Shown: positions 14,057-23,686, numbered from the stretch's first letter. The stretch: 64,000 bases of DNA from Arcobacter sp. (GCA_024637195.1 JAGXFN010000015.1:89654-153653); one strand, 5' to 3'. The notes: a model not told the origin generated them from the letters alone. Numbers and translations are program-made.

Positions 14057-14967
14057 GTCACATTAAAATAATAGCCGGGGATAAGAACGTCATTAGCTTT
14101 CGACCGGAGTTAAAAGGGTTTTTTAAGAGCACGAATGCGGCTATCTTGTTGCAGCAGATCATCTACTGGAGTGACAAGAACGATGGGTCATTTTATAAGT
14201 TTGTTGAGCCGTGTGATCATGACAAATATAAGGTCGGTGACAGCTGGTGCGAGGAGCTTTATTTCTCTCGTAAAGAGTTCGTCAATGCTATGGCAAAACT
14301 TAAAGAATATGATCTTGTGAGTACTAAAATCAACATGGAGCGCGTGACGTATTATACGCTCAACATTGAAGCTACTGAAGCAATTTTATCCTCCATCTAT
14401 GGTGACGAAACCACAGTACAAAAGGGAAATTACATAACGAGACAAAGGGACGTTATGCAACGAGACAAAGGGACGTTAGATATAGGATCAGACAGTAACT
14501 TTGCAGAGACTACTACAGAGAAGAAGAGCACGTCATCTTCGAACGAAACGACAATTACCAGCATGGCAGAAGACGGTGAGTTTAATGCAAATTATTCTGA
14601 GCTGAGAATGGGCAGTCAGAGTAAATTTCTTGGAGGTAAAGAGACTTCTTTCAAGGCATACCTCGGGGTGAAGAAGTTTGTCAACATTAAGATCATCGCC
14701 TTTGCTTACAAGCAGTACAGCCGCGGGGTTGCCGACGGTGGTAAGGTAGTGGGGCTTGGGACCTTCATCGATAATGAAATGTTCCTTGGATTTATGCCGG
14801 AGCATTGTGCGGTCGAGCTGGGCGGGGTGATGACACTTGGCAAACGCAGCGGCGGGATGTTCTACCCGAACGAGGGAGAGGCTATGCGACTAGACGACGA
14901 GACCTTTGTGAAGATGCTGCATGGCGGGAAGATCAAGTTCCAGGCTGATAAGTTGAGGGAGATTTAG
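14053..14967 (+). CDS. Phage replication-associated winged-helix protein
   Basis: 304 residues, overlapping the helicase stop by 4 bases. The first ~115 residues resemble the winged-helix N-termini of phage replication initiators (KSTNAAILLQQIIYWSD, YFSRKEFVNAMAKLKEYDLV). A Ser/Thr-rich linker (150-180) separates a C-terminal domain of unknown type (about 195-304). Position after a DnaB-like helicase suggests an origin-binding or helicase-loading partner (O/DnaD-like role). Family not firmly identified. Confidence 0.5.
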   Translation: MSHIKIIAGDKNVISFRPELKGFFKSTNAAILLQQIIYWSDKNDGSFYKFVEPCDHDKYKVGDSWCEELYFSRKEFVNAMAKLKEYDLVSTKINMERVTYYTLNIEATEAILSSIYGDETTVQKGNYITRQRDVMQRDKGTLDIGSDSNFAETTTEKKSTSSSNETTITSMAEDGEFNANYSELRMGSQSKFLGGKETSFKAYLGVKKFVNIKIIAFAYKQYSRGVADGGKVVGLGTFIDNEMFLGFMPEHCAVELGGVMTLGKRSGGMFYPNEGEAMRLDDETFVKMLHGGKIKFQADKLREI

Positions 14968-14968
14968 G

Positions 14969-15550
14969 GTGGAGGTTGATTTCAAACTAAGCGGGTTGGA
15001 TCGGTTGGTATTGGCACTGGATGCTAAGCTCACGAAGAAAGTGGTGAACCGCACACTCAACAATCTGATCGACCGGGGTACCACTGCAGGAAAAAAGAAA
15101 GTCAGAGAGAAATACAATATCAAAGCAAAAAACCTTGGGAGATATATTAAGGGCAAGAAGTCAAATCCAAACAGTCTCGAGGCATCCATCAGTGTCAATA
15201 CTAGGACCGTATCCCTTTTTAACTTTATCAACGCTGGCAATATTAAAAGCAAACTGGGGGCGACTAGGAGAGGCAGAACCCCAGTCAAGGTAAAGATCAT
15301 ACGAACGGCAGGGGCTCACAAACTTAGTCATGCGTTCGTTATGATTGGAAAAGGTGGGAACATTGGTATCTTTGAGAATGTGCGCGGGGTTAAAACAAGC
15401 TCCGGCAAGAATAAAATCAAGCGACTAAATACGGTCGGACCGAGCAAGATGTTTGAGTCCGAAGGGGTGCCGATAATGCAGAAATATATCGATGATAACG
15501 CCGCCCGTATCTTCAAGCAGAACTTCAATTTTTATATAAGGAGCAAGTGA
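14969..15550 (+). CDS. Minor tail protein Z (gpZ) family
   Basis: 193 residues with a GTG start, GGGAG 7 bases upstream. The basic sequence LTKKVVNRTLNNLIDRGTTA ... REKYNIKAKNLGRYI and the C-terminal YIDDNAARIFKQNFNFYI match the prophage minor tail protein Z family, tail completion factors. It is placed before the terminase genes rather than with the tail genes, an unusual position that suggests module shuffling. Confidence 0.65.
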   Translation: MEVDFKLSGLDRLVLALDAKLTKKVVNRTLNNLIDRGTTAGKKKVREKYNIKAKNLGRYIKGKKSNPNSLEASISVNTRTVSLFNFINAGNIKSKLGATRRGRTPVKVKIIRTAGAHKLSHAFVMIGKGGNIGIFENVRGVKTSSGKNKIKRLNTVGPSKMFESEGVPIMQKYIDDNAARIFKQNFNFYIRSK

Positions 15551-15551
15551 G

Positions 15552-15698
15552 ATGATGCCCCAGCCAAATAAATGGGTCCTTCTAGAACAACCAACCAGAC
15601 AAGGGGCTGCGACTCTCGAAAAGCGCGTAGTTTTGGGGTTTCAAACTCACTCAACTTTTTACGGGATACAAAAGTTGACTCAACAAATTCAAGCATGA
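15552..15698 (+). CDS. Small hypothetical phage protein (48 aa)
   Basis: MMPQPNKWVLLEQPTRQGAA and on to a TGA at 15696. It has an AAGGAG ribosome site 8 bases upstream, overlapping the end of the gpZ gene, which is strong evidence for translation. No family recognised. It fills the only gap in the 14969-16407 run. Confidence 0.5.
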   Translation: MMPQPNKWVLLEQPTRQGAATLEKRVVLGFQTHSTFYGIQKLTQQIQA

Positions 15699-15708
15699 AA
15701 GATAGATA

Positions 15709-16407
15709 ATGGAACACCTGATAACCGCTTCGGAATGCTGCAAGAAACTTGGATCAGATCTTGGATATGTCTGCAAAAAAGACTACTTCTCAAAACTTGT
15801 ATCTGAGGGTAAATTTACAACACACAAAAAACCGAACAGCCCAAAGAAGTGGTTTAAGTATGAAGAGGTCGAGGCGGTTGTTAAGACCTTCGCCCGGGTA
15901 GCCCAGGCGGAAGCGGCTCCTGTTATAGCACAAGAGAAGTCCGGGCTCTTTGGGCAGGTGGGCAAGTTCTCCTCTGTGGCAGACATGAGTAAAGAAGAGA
16001 TCCAGGCTCGCTTTGAGGCGGAAGCTGCAGCACTCAGAGAAGCGAGGGAGCAGGCGGCAGCTGCAGGCGTTGACATAGCGAACCCGATCAACAAGGACGA
16101 AGAGGCAGAGGACGGCATAGAGTTCTTTGGCAAGACGCTCAATGGGGTCAAGATACAAAAAGAGTTCTGGCTCGGAAAAAAAGCAGAGATCGAATACAAG
16201 CGACAGATGAATGAGGTGGTCAGCATCGAGGAGGTGAACAGAAACGCCTTCGAGGTCGCCCGCCTTGTCCGTGACAGCCTGGGGGGAATGTCTGCGCGCT
16301 TGACTTCCATGCTGATCACTGAAGATGATCCTCACGTCATCCGCACGCTCATCGACGAGGAGGTGAACCGAACGCTCACTTCTGTAAGTGAGTCGATCTA
16401 TGGTTAA
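15709..16407 (+). CDS. Terminase small subunit (Nu1-like)
   Basis: 232 residues. The N-terminus (ITASECCKKLGSDLGYVCKK ... TTHKKPNSPKKWFKYEEVEAV) is a winged helix-turn-helix like lambda Nu1, for recognising the packaging site. A long charged helix (95-150) and a C-terminal assembly region follow. Immediately upstream of, and overlapping, the gpA-type large subunit. Confidence 0.75.
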   Translation: MEHLITASECCKKLGSDLGYVCKKDYFSKLVSEGKFTTHKKPNSPKKWFKYEEVEAVVKTFARVAQAEAAPVIAQEKSGLFGQVGKFSSVADMSKEEIQARFEAEAAALREAREQAAAAGVDIANPINKDEEAEDGIEFFGKTLNGVKIQKEFWLGKKAEIEYKRQMNEVVSIEEVNRNAFEVARLVRDSLGGMSARLTSMLITEDDPHVIRTLIDEEVNRTLTSVSESIYG

Positions 16408-18274
16408 TCCGTACATCGATGGTTTTGCGCGGGGACTAAAGCCTGACCCTTATCTATTCATCGATGAGTGGGCTGACAGGTTTAGAAAGCTGCCAAAAGG
16501 TGCCAGTGCCGAAGCTGGGCAGTACCGAACTGACCGCATGCCCTACCTCCGCCCACTCATGCGCGCACTCAGCCCGCAAAGCAAGTTCCAGCAGATTAAA
16601 GCGATTAAGGGAACACAGCTCGGGTTTTCAGAAGCTGGGCTTAACGCCGCAATGTACTACATGGACATCGTGCCTACCTCACAGCTGACGATCTTGCCGA
16701 CTGAGTCACTTACCAAGGGACACAGTACAAAGAAGCTCACGCCCTCTCTGCGTGACATGCCACACCTCGCCAACAAGATCAAGCCAGGCAAGACAAAGGA
16801 TGACATCGGAGAACTCTTCGACAAGACATACGACGGCGGATCGCTCAAGCTCGCATGGTCTTTTTCCCCTGCAAACTTCCGCTCGCTGTCTTGCCGTTTT
16901 GTATCGATGGATGACGTGGACGGTTTCCCTCTAAACATAGAGGGGGAGGGGAGCCCGCTCGATCTTGGAAAAAAGAGAACAGACGCATTCGGCGTACTTC
17001 GAAAGATCTACATCAACTCAACACCTACCAAAGAGGGCGAGTCAAATATTGAAGAGGAGTTCGCGGACAGCGATCAGCGGCACTATTACATGCCATGTCC
17101 GTCCTGCACGCCCAGAGAGATCGAACTACAGACCCGCGAAAACATGGTCCTCTTCGAAAAAGACAACTTCGTTTTTGACTATGACAAAGAGACTTACACG
17201 CTGCTTGGGGATGTGCAGTTTTGCTGTCCTCACTGCGGCACACTGACGCCAGAAAGCAAAAAGACATGGATGATGAGCGCCGCGTCCGGTGCGCGTGATA
17301 TCCCTCATAATGAGGGCCATATTCATTTCGGAATACGCGTGCCTTCTTACTACTCTCCGGTCGGGTTTTTGAGCTGGAACGACATCTTTCGCGAGATGCT
17401 TTCGGCAAAGAAGCTGATGAAAACAGGTGACAATCGAAAGATGAAAACCTGGGTTAACACCCGCGACGCAAAAGTGTGGGAAGAGCAGTCAACGTCAGTC
17501 AATGTCGACAACCTCCCAGCCCGAAAAGAGGAGTACGGTGCAGAAGTCCCGGAAGGAGTCCTCGTGCTCTCCGCAGGCGTGGATACACAAGATGACCGTT
17601 TTGAAGTTGAAACAGTTGGCTATGGCAAAGACGGCGAGACGTGGAGCATTGACTATGAGATCATCAACGGCGATCCGAACACGCCTGAAGCGCGTGCGGC
17701 TTTGGCCGCGTATCTGAACAAAACATTTGTCTGCCATGACGGCGCAACAATGAAGATATATGCAAAAGGAGTCGACACTGGAGGACACAGACAAAAAGCC
17801 GTCTATGCGTTTTGCAAACCCCGCTTTGTGCAGCGCGTTTATGCGCTCAAGGGATCGAGCACGGTGAACGCTCCGTTTATAAACAAGCGTGCAAGCAAGA
17901 ACAAAAAAACTGGAACAAATTTATTTTTGATAGGAGTAAACGTAGGTAAAGATGAGATATATGCAAACTTGGAGATCACAGAAGAGGGCCCGAACTACAT
18001 GCATTTTCCAAATAAGCCAGCCTATAGCGACGAGTATTTCAAGCAGCTGACCGCGGAAAAGCGTGACAAAAAGACGGGTATATGGACGAAGAAGCGACAT
18101 AGAAATGAGGCGGTTGACTGCCGAAACTATGCAAATGCATCCTTGCAGCTCGCAGGTATAGACGAGCAGGTTCTAAACATGGGCCGCCGTTTTGGAATAG
18201 TTTCGGCGGGAACGTCGACGGGAGTTATGAAAAAAAGCCAGGGCAGAAGAACATTATCAAGGGGATCAAGATGA
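16400..18274 (+). CDS. Terminase large subunit (gpA family)
   Basis: 624 residues, close to lambda gpA (641). It has the gpA-type ATPase entry (FQQIKAIKGTQLGFSEAGLN), SMDDVDGFP, a zinc-ribbon-like pair MPCPSC/FCCPHCG (about 230-280), and the nuclease region with AGVDTQDDRFEVETVGYG. It packages DNA into the prohead and cuts the concatemer. I use the ATG at 16400; a GTG 12 bases earlier is possible. Confidence 0.9.
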   Translation: MVNPYIDGFARGLKPDPYLFIDEWADRFRKLPKGASAEAGQYRTDRMPYLRPLMRALSPQSKFQQIKAIKGTQLGFSEAGLNAAMYYMDIVPTSQLTILPTESLTKGHSTKKLTPSLRDMPHLANKIKPGKTKDDIGELFDKTYDGGSLKLAWSFSPANFRSLSCRFVSMDDVDGFPLNIEGEGSPLDLGKKRTDAFGVLRKIYINSTPTKEGESNIEEEFADSDQRHYYMPCPSCTPREIELQTRENMVLFEKDNFVFDYDKETYTLLGDVQFCCPHCGTLTPESKKTWMMSAASGARDIPHNEGHIHFGIRVPSYYSPVGFLSWNDIFREMLSAKKLMKTGDNRKMKTWVNTRDAKVWEEQSTSVNVDNLPARKEEYGAEVPEGVLVLSAGVDTQDDRFEVETVGYGKDGETWSIDYEIINGDPNTPEARAALAAYLNKTFVCHDGATMKIYAKGVDTGGHRQKAVYAFCKPRFVQRVYALKGSSTVNAPFINKRASKNKKTGTNLFLIGVNVGKDEIYANLEITEEGPNYMHFPNKPAYSDEYFKQLTAEKRDKKTGIWTKKRHRNEAVDCRNYANASLQLAGIDEQVLNMGRRFGIVSAGTSTGVMKKSQGRRTLSRGSR

Positions 18275-18456
18275 GCAAAGAATACAAGACGCTTCTAAGA
18301 GCAAAAGTTGATATAAATATCATGAATGTCATCGAAATTATCAAAAACAACAAAAGCACCGAAGAAACCGGCGTGATCTTGAAGATGTTGCTTATGGAGA
18401 GCCCGACTTTTGCCCGAGAATATGAGAATACCCTGCGATTTTTAGGAAAAGTTTAA
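18271..18456 (+). CDS. Small hypothetical phage protein (61 aa)
   Basis: MSKEYKTLLRAKVDINIMNV and on, helical, coupled by ATGA to the terminase stop. Last gene before a terminator-rich spacer. Function unknown. Confidence 0.55.
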   Translation: MSKEYKTLLRAKVDINIMNVIEIIKNNKSTEETGVILKMLLMESPTFAREYENTLRFLGKV

Positions 18457-18664
18457 TATTTTTATGCGGTTTTGCCAGAACCCGCAGACAAAAATAGTGA
18501 GAATTTCCCCTCTTTTACCGTAAAAAATCAGTAAATTTACAAATTTTAAACAAATTTTTAACAGTCTTTTTTGAGTATTTTTAAACAAAACTCAAAAAAA
18601 CAGCTTTTTTGCCCCCTTATTTGCGTATTCCGATAGTGCTAGCAAAAAAGAGGACTCTATGCAT
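18457..18664. other. AT-rich spacer with an inverted repeat
   Basis: No gene supported. TTTTTTGAGT (from 18567) faces ACTCAAAAAA (to 18599), a likely bidirectional terminator. The rest is A/T tracts. It separates the terminase transcript from the head genes. Confidence 0.5.
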
Positions 18665-18695
18665 AGACACCACTTTTGGTGTCTTTCTTTATTTT
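18665..18695 (+). terminator. Rho-independent terminator
   Basis: Perfect 8-bp stem AGACACCA/TGGTGTCT with loop CTTT, followed by TTCTTTATTTT. It ends rightward transcription before the head genes, so these may need antitermination or a promoter just downstream. Confidence 0.75.
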
Positions 18696-18741
18696 CTCGA
18701 TTTTGCGAAACTTGCAGCACTTAAAATTTGGAGATGCGATT

Positions 18742-18978
18742 TTGGCACAGACACTCGCTCAGCAACTAACAGAGATACAAGATTCACTGTCAGCAGCGCG
18801 CAAGGCCATATCTTACAAGCAGGGCGACAGGGAGCTCACGCGTTCATATAACCTGCTTCTCTCCGAAAAGAAACAAATCCTATCTCAGATTGCAATCCAC
18901 GGCAGCGAATACATCGAAGGCCAGAACGTCCTTCCTGCAAGACGCGGGCCTGTCTTCAAAAAAGCAGTGTGGAAATGA
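18742..18978 (+). CDS. Head-tail joining protein gpW-like
   Basis: 78 residues from a TTG at 18742 with GGAG 8 bases upstream; the longer frame from 18676 runs through the terminator hairpin and is rejected. The sequence LAQQLTEIQDSLSAARKAIS ... RELTRSYNLLLSEKKQIL fits the lambda gpW fold (head completion), and the gene sits between terminase and portal exactly as gpW does. Confidence 0.65.
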   Translation: MAQTLAQQLTEIQDSLSAARKAISYKQGDRELTRSYNLLLSEKKQILSQIAIHGSEYIEGQNVLPARRGPVFKKAVWK

Positions 18979-20531
18979 ACAAAAAACCGACTGTACACAT
19001 GAACATTCTTGACCGTGCCATCATGGCCATCAGCCCAGAGCAGGGGATTAAGCGCGTACAGTCAAAAATGAAATATCAGGCGCTTGCCTCGGGCGGCTAC
19101 ATCGGCGCAGACAGCTCCCGCCGTGCAATGCGCTCGGCCAACACCGTCGCCGGCTCTTCGGATACTGACGATCTCCCCTCTTTGAAAAACCTTCGCGCTA
19201 TCAGCCGTGATCTCTACCGCAACGCCCCTATCGTTCGCGGTGCCATTGACACCATGCGTTTTAATATCGTCGGTGCCGGGCTCACTGTCCAGTCGCAGAT
19301 AGATCACGAGTTTCTCGGGCTCTCACTAGAAGCCGCTCATGTCTGGGAAAACAAGGCTGAACGAATTTTTAAATTTTGGGCCGAGTCGGACAATGCAGAC
19401 GTTGAGAGATCATCTAATTTTTACGAGTTGCAGACTATCGCACTCATCGGCATGCTCACTAGCGGCGATATCTTCGCAGCACTGCCTTACATCTCGCGCA
19501 AAAACTCTTCCTTTTCACTTGCCGTCCAGCTCATCGAAGCGGACAGATGCTGCAATCCGAACGGTAATATGGACTCTGCAGAAATAGCGGGCGGCATAGA
19601 ATTTGACGCCCTTGGAACTCCAGAATTTTACCATTTCACAAAATCCCACCCTGGCGGGAATGTTTACAAAAATGAATGGACAAAGGTGCCGGTCTTTGGA
19701 AAAAGCGGCCGCCGAAACATCATCCATCTTTTTGAGAAGTCACGCCCAGGACAGAAGCGCGGACTTTCCATTTTGGCACCGATCATCGAGCCGCTCAAGC
19801 AGCTTACCGACTACACCCACGCCGAACTCACCGCCGCGGTGGTCAGCGGTCTTTTTACTGTTTTTATCAAAACCGAAAGCGGAGAGATACCGATGGGCGT
19901 TGAAGAGAGCGGCATCACTAACGACACCGACGAGATCAACCTCGAAGCGGGCGCGGTCATAGGACTGCGCGAGGGAGAGTCTGTGGAGACGGCCAACCCA
20001 AATCGACCGAACACGGCTTTTGATCCGTTCACGCAGGCTATTTTGAAACAGATCGGCGCGGCGCTTAACCTGCCTTTTGAAGTATTAATGAAGCATTTTA
20101 GCTCTTCATACTCCGCGTCCCGCGCGGCACTTCTCGAAGCGTGGAAAATGTTTCGTACACGCCGCACCGTCTTCGCGCAGAAGTTTACTCAGCCGGTTTA
20201 TGAAGCCCTGCTCACCGAAGCTGTATTACTGGGCTACCTAGACGCCCCAGGTTTCATCGAGGACCCCATGATCCGCCGAGCGTATTGCGGTGCTTCGTGG
20301 AACGGCCCGGCACAGGGTCAACTTAACCCGGTCCAAGAGACCAAGGCCGCAACAATGCGCGTAGAGGAAGGTTTTAGCACTCGCACAAAAGAGGCTGCCG
20401 AGATGAACGGAACCGACTTCGACCAGAACGCAAAACGCGCCGAGACAGAAACAGCACAGCTCCACGCTTCGGGGCTCGTGATCTTGAAAAACGCACTGGT
20501 CATCGACCAGGCAAAAGAAGGAAAACAATGA
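18975..20531 (+). CDS. Portal protein (lambda gpB family)
   Basis: 518 residues from the ATG at 18975, which overlaps the gpW stop. Lambda-family portal features include RAMRSANTV, LRAISRDLYRNAPIVRGAID, the long central domain and FSSSYSASRAALLEAWKMF. It forms the dodecameric DNA channel at the head vertex. Followed without gap by the head protease. Confidence 0.9.
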   Translation: MNKKPTVHMNILDRAIMAISPEQGIKRVQSKMKYQALASGGYIGADSSRRAMRSANTVAGSSDTDDLPSLKNLRAISRDLYRNAPIVRGAIDTMRFNIVGAGLTVQSQIDHEFLGLSLEAAHVWENKAERIFKFWAESDNADVERSSNFYELQTIALIGMLTSGDIFAALPYISRKNSSFSLAVQLIEADRCCNPNGNMDSAEIAGGIEFDALGTPEFYHFTKSHPGGNVYKNEWTKVPVFGKSGRRNIIHLFEKSRPGQKRGLSILAPIIEPLKQLTDYTHAELTAAVVSGLFTVFIKTESGEIPMGVEESGITNDTDEINLEAGAVIGLREGESVETANPNRPNTAFDPFTQAILKQIGAALNLPFEVLMKHFSSSYSASRAALLEAWKMFRTRRTVFAQKFTQPVYEALLTEAVLLGYLDAPGFIEDPMIRRAYCGASWNGPAQGQLNPVQETKAATMRVEEGFSTRTKEAAEMNGTDFDQNAKRAETETAQLHASGLVILKNALVIDQAKEGKQ

Positions 20532-21322
20532 GCAGCATAATGCAGACTCTCTCCAGTCAACCCTGGATGATGATGCCGGACAGACTCGAGCTGATGGCGC
20601 AGATATCAAAACGCGAGCACGAAGTCGAAGCACTTGCCGCGCGCATCGGAAAACCTCTTGACAACACGCGCACCGTCGAGACAAGAGGAAGTATCGCGAT
20701 CATCCCGGTTATCGGCGGCATCTATCGCTACGCCAACATGTTCACCGAGATATGCGGCGACACTTCGACCCAGGTACTCGCCACCGACATCACCGCGGCA
20801 CTTGAAAACCCGGCTATCTCTCACATCGTTCTCAAAGTCGACAGCCCTGGCGGTCAAGCCTCCGGCATAGCCGAACTGGCCGAACTGATCCGAAAAGCCA
20901 GCGCGACAAAACCTGTGATCGGCTATGTCGATGACCTTGCCGCTTCTGCCGGTTACTGGATTGTAAGTGCCTGTGACCACATCGCTGCCTCAAAAACAGC
21001 GATGGTCGGAAGCATCGGCGCAGTGTATTCTTTTCGTCTCTTTGACGACGGCAGCGAGAAGATCGAGATCGTTTCGTCTGTAAGTCCGAAAAAGCGCCCC
21101 GACATCAAAGAGGATGCGGGGCGCACTCAGATTCAAGCCTGGGCGGACAAGCTCGGCGAGATCTTTGTTGAAGATGTTGCTAAAAATAGAGGTGTCACCA
21201 GAGCCGAAGTAATGGAAAAGTTCGGACAAGGTGATCTGCTCATCGGCGACGACGCCTTAAAAGCCGGAATGGTCGATGAAATCACAACATTTGAGGCGCT
21301 TATTTCGGCGCTTCAATCTTAA
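20528..21322 (+). CDS. Head maturation protease, S49 (gpC-like)
   Basis: 264 residues with the S49/SppA fold: HIVLKVDSPGGQASG, the catalytic serine in DDLAASAGYWIVS, and the catalytic lysine side ASKTAMVGSIGAV. Like lambda gpC it should process the scaffold and portal during prohead assembly. Unlike lambda, the scaffold region is a separate gene (21337-21843). Confidence 0.88.
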   Translation: MSSIMQTLSSQPWMMMPDRLELMAQISKREHEVEALAARIGKPLDNTRTVETRGSIAIIPVIGGIYRYANMFTEICGDTSTQVLATDITAALENPAISHIVLKVDSPGGQASGIAELAELIRKASATKPVIGYVDDLAASAGYWIVSACDHIAASKTAMVGSIGAVYSFRLFDDGSEKIEIVSSVSPKKRPDIKEDAGRTQIQAWADKLGEIFVEDVAKNRGVTRAEVMEKFGQGDLLIGDDALKAGMVDEITTFEALISALQS

Positions 21323-21336
21323 ATTAGGAGATAGAC

Positions 21337-21843
21337 ATGATGTACAAAGACACCGATATCACCGTCGTGATGATTCAGGAGAGTTTCCCTGACGTCGCTG
21401 CGAGTATTGTAGCGGCAGCCGCCGTTTCCCCTTCGATTTCAGCGGAGTCGCTGAGAGAGAGCCACCCCGACATCGTCGCCGCATTCATGAACGAAGGACG
21501 TTCTGAGGCGAGCATAGAGGTAGCGGCGGCAGTAGAAGCCGACAGAGAAAGGGTTTTGACGATTCAGGCTATGGCGCGCCCTGGATATGAGAACATTATC
21601 AGCGCAGCAGTTGCCGATTCCGGCACTACGCCCGACCAGGTGAAGATCCAGCTCTTCGATGCGATGCAGGGCACGACCGCTTCGGCGCACGCCTTGCACA
21701 AAGAAGACGGAAAAGAGTTAGGCACAACGCTGGCGCAACTTAGCGGCGGGTCTGCGGAGGGCGGCGAAGAAGCCATCCCTGCAGACGTACAAGCGGAGGA
21801 CTCCATGGAAGCCGCCGGCAAAAAAAGCAGAGGAGAAAAATAA
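21337..21843 (+). CDS. Prohead scaffold protein (Nu3-like)
   Basis: 168 residues, Ala/Glu-rich and helical. The RERVLTIQAMARPGYENIIS-type segment followed by TTPDQVKIQLFDAM is characteristic of the scaffold tails fused to S49 proteases in many prophages; an acidic tail ends in KKSRGEK. AGGAGATAG precedes the ATG. Here protease and scaffold are encoded by separate reading frames 14 bases apart. Confidence 0.6.
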   Translation: MMYKDTDITVVMIQESFPDVAASIVAAAAVSPSISAESLRESHPDIVAAFMNEGRSEASIEVAAAVEADRERVLTIQAMARPGYENIISAAVADSGTTPDQVKIQLFDAMQGTTASAHALHKEDGKELGTTLAQLSGGSAEGGEEAIPADVQAEDSMEAAGKKSRGEK

Positions 21844-22203
21844 ATGTTAGTAGATACTTATGTACCGGACAATTTAATTGCCGGCGAGACATCACTGGTC
21901 ACGGACGCCGTGACAGTAGCTTCGAGCGCAGCACTTAAGCGCGGCGCGGTTCTTGGACAGATCACCGTGGGCGGGAAGTTTCTTCTTTCGGCTTCGGCCG
22001 CTACAGATGGAAGCGAAACGCCTTATGCCGTCTTGGCAGAGGACTGTAATGCATCGGCCGGCGACGTTACGAGCGTAGCGGTTTATATCAAAGGTGAGTT
22101 TAACGCGAACGTGTTGAGCTTCGGAACAGGACACACGGCAGCGACAACAAAAGCCGCACTTCGTGACGTCGGAATCTTAATCAAATCAGCAGTAGGAGCG
22201 TAA
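21844..22203 (+). CDS. Head decoration protein (gpD family)
   Basis: 119 residues closely following lambda gpD layout: DNLIAGETSLVTDAVTVASS, LKRGAVLGQITVGGKFLLS, YAVLAEDCNASAGDV, IKGEFNANVLSFGTGHTAAT. It forms trimers that stabilise the expanded capsid. Directly between scaffold and capsid genes. Confidence 0.88.
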   Translation: MLVDTYVPDNLIAGETSLVTDAVTVASSAALKRGAVLGQITVGGKFLLSASAATDGSETPYAVLAEDCNASAGDVTSVAVYIKGEFNANVLSFGTGHTAATTKAALRDVGILIKSAVGA

Positions 22204-22205
22204 TT

Positions 22206-23225
22206 ATGAGCATTTATTCAACTAAGGCAATGGCCAAAGCAATGCGCCAGGACAAGCCAGCCGGCACGTTCTTGATGGATCTTCTTTTTAGCAAGGTAGA
22301 TCCAAAGATCGGCATGACGGTCACGATCGATATCATCAAGGGAAAACGCCGGATGGCTCCTTTTCAGACGCCTCGCGTCGAGGGCGCACTGGTAGAAAAG
22401 CTTGGCCACTCTACCCGCGAATACACTCCGGCTTACATCAAGCCGAAGCAGGAGTTGACAGCATCCAGTGTTGTTGATGACCGCATCGCAGGTGACAACG
22501 AGTACTCCATGACATCTCCGCAAGAGCGCGAAGCTATCGCACTTGCTTCTCAGCTTAACGATCTTGAAAACATGATCATCCGCCGCGAAGAGTGGATGTG
22601 TGCGCAGCAGCTAGTAAATGGCTATGTTGATGTTATTGGAAAGGGTGTAAATTATCGCATCGATCTTGGTATGGAAGCTTCTCACAAGATCACGGTCAGC
22701 CCGGTCTGGTCTGAAGCGGCAACGGCAACACCAAAAGCAGACATCGGCGACGCGGTCAAGCTTATTTCCAAAGACGCCGGCATCTCTGCAAACGTTCTTT
22801 TGGGTAACAGCTCAACCATAGAAGAGATGCTAAGCACAACCGAAATGAAAGAGATGCTCAATACTCGACGTCTTGACCTCGGACTGATCGCACCTGAGCA
22901 GTTTGGCGAAAATGCTACTTACTACGGCGATATCGTTGTTCAAGGCAAGCGTTTGCAGGTCTGGTCTTATGATGAGTGGTTCGAAGACGAGAACGGCACA
23001 GAACAGCCGATGATCCCGAACGACAAGATCGTCGTCACGTCCACAAACGCCGATTTCCGCCGCCATTACGGCGCTATCAAAGACAAAAAAGCAGGCTGGG
23101 CTTCGGTTCCTCGTTTCCCAAAAGTCTGGGATGTTGAAGATCCTTCTATCACATGGATTATGGTCCAGTCCGCGCCGCTTCCTGCTGCCCACCAGATTGA
23201 CGCTATCGTCGTTCTTTCGGTTTAA
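22206..23225 (+). CDS. Major capsid protein (gpE family)
   Basis: 339 residues, same length class as lambda gpE (341). Lambda-type capsid motifs include GTFLMDLLFSK, VTIDIIKGKRRMAPF and LGLIAPEQFGENATYYGDI. This is the shell protein, in its canonical position after gpD. Confidence 0.9.
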   Translation: MSIYSTKAMAKAMRQDKPAGTFLMDLLFSKVDPKIGMTVTIDIIKGKRRMAPFQTPRVEGALVEKLGHSTREYTPAYIKPKQELTASSVVDDRIAGDNEYSMTSPQEREAIALASQLNDLENMIIRREEWMCAQQLVNGYVDVIGKGVNYRIDLGMEASHKITVSPVWSEAATATPKADIGDAVKLISKDAGISANVLLGNSSTIEEMLSTTEMKEMLNTRRLDLGLIAPEQFGENATYYGDIVVQGKRLQVWSYDEWFEDENGTEQPMIPNDKIVVTSTNADFRRHYGAIKDKKAGWASVPRFPKVWDVEDPSITWIMVQSAPLPAAHQIDAIVVLSV

Positions 23226-23235
23226 GGAGTAGCTG

Positions 23236-23685
23236 ATGAAAAAAGGTGAAAAAATCATCACGGTAACTTCCGTAAAAATCGACGGCTCTCTTCGTCTGCC
23301 GGGCACCGTGCTCGAAGTCGGCAAAGAGATTGGTATCAAAGAAGCCAATCGCTTTTTTGAAAACGATGCGGTCAAACACCACTTTGAAAACGAAGGAGAT
23401 CAGGGCATGGACACAGCGCAGCTTGCCGGACTCGAAGATCTTTCGTCTTTGAAGGTCTCGGAATTAAAAAATGTGTGCGAGTACCTTGGACTCGAAGGTT
23501 TTTCGAGCATGAATAAGCCTGATCTTATTGTGCTGATCGAAGAGTCTCGCAAAGAAGAGGGATCGGCTTTTGACGATATGGACGAGGAAGAACTCCGCGC
23601 CCTGGCAGAAGAAGAGGGTCTCGACATCCCAGAAGACGCAACAACCGAAGCTATCCGTGCGATAGTAGAAGCGGCGTTCAACTAA
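23236..23685 (+). CDS. gpFI-position protein with two small helical DNA-binding-like repeats
   Basis: 149 residues. The N-terminal ~50 residues form a small beta domain (KIITVTSVKIDGSLRLPGTV). Two later segments (LSSLKVSELKNVCEYLGLEG and LRALAEEEGLDIPEDATTEA) look like HeH/LEM or Rho-N-like helix-extended-helix motifs. Position matches lambda FI (DNA packaging). Function inferred from place. Confidence 0.5.
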   Translation: MKKGEKIITVTSVKIDGSLRLPGTVLEVGKEIGIKEANRFFENDAVKHHFENEGDQGMDTAQLAGLEDLSSLKVSELKNVCEYLGLEGFSSMNKPDLIVLIEESRKEEGSAFDDMDEEELRALAEEEGLDIPEDATTEAIRAIVEAAFN

Positions 23686-23686
23686 G

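Noticed and set aside
18676..18741. Upstream start for the gpW-like gene
   Set aside because: The ATG lies in the terminator hairpin and the added residues are hydrophobic nonsense; TTG at 18742 has GGAG upstream.
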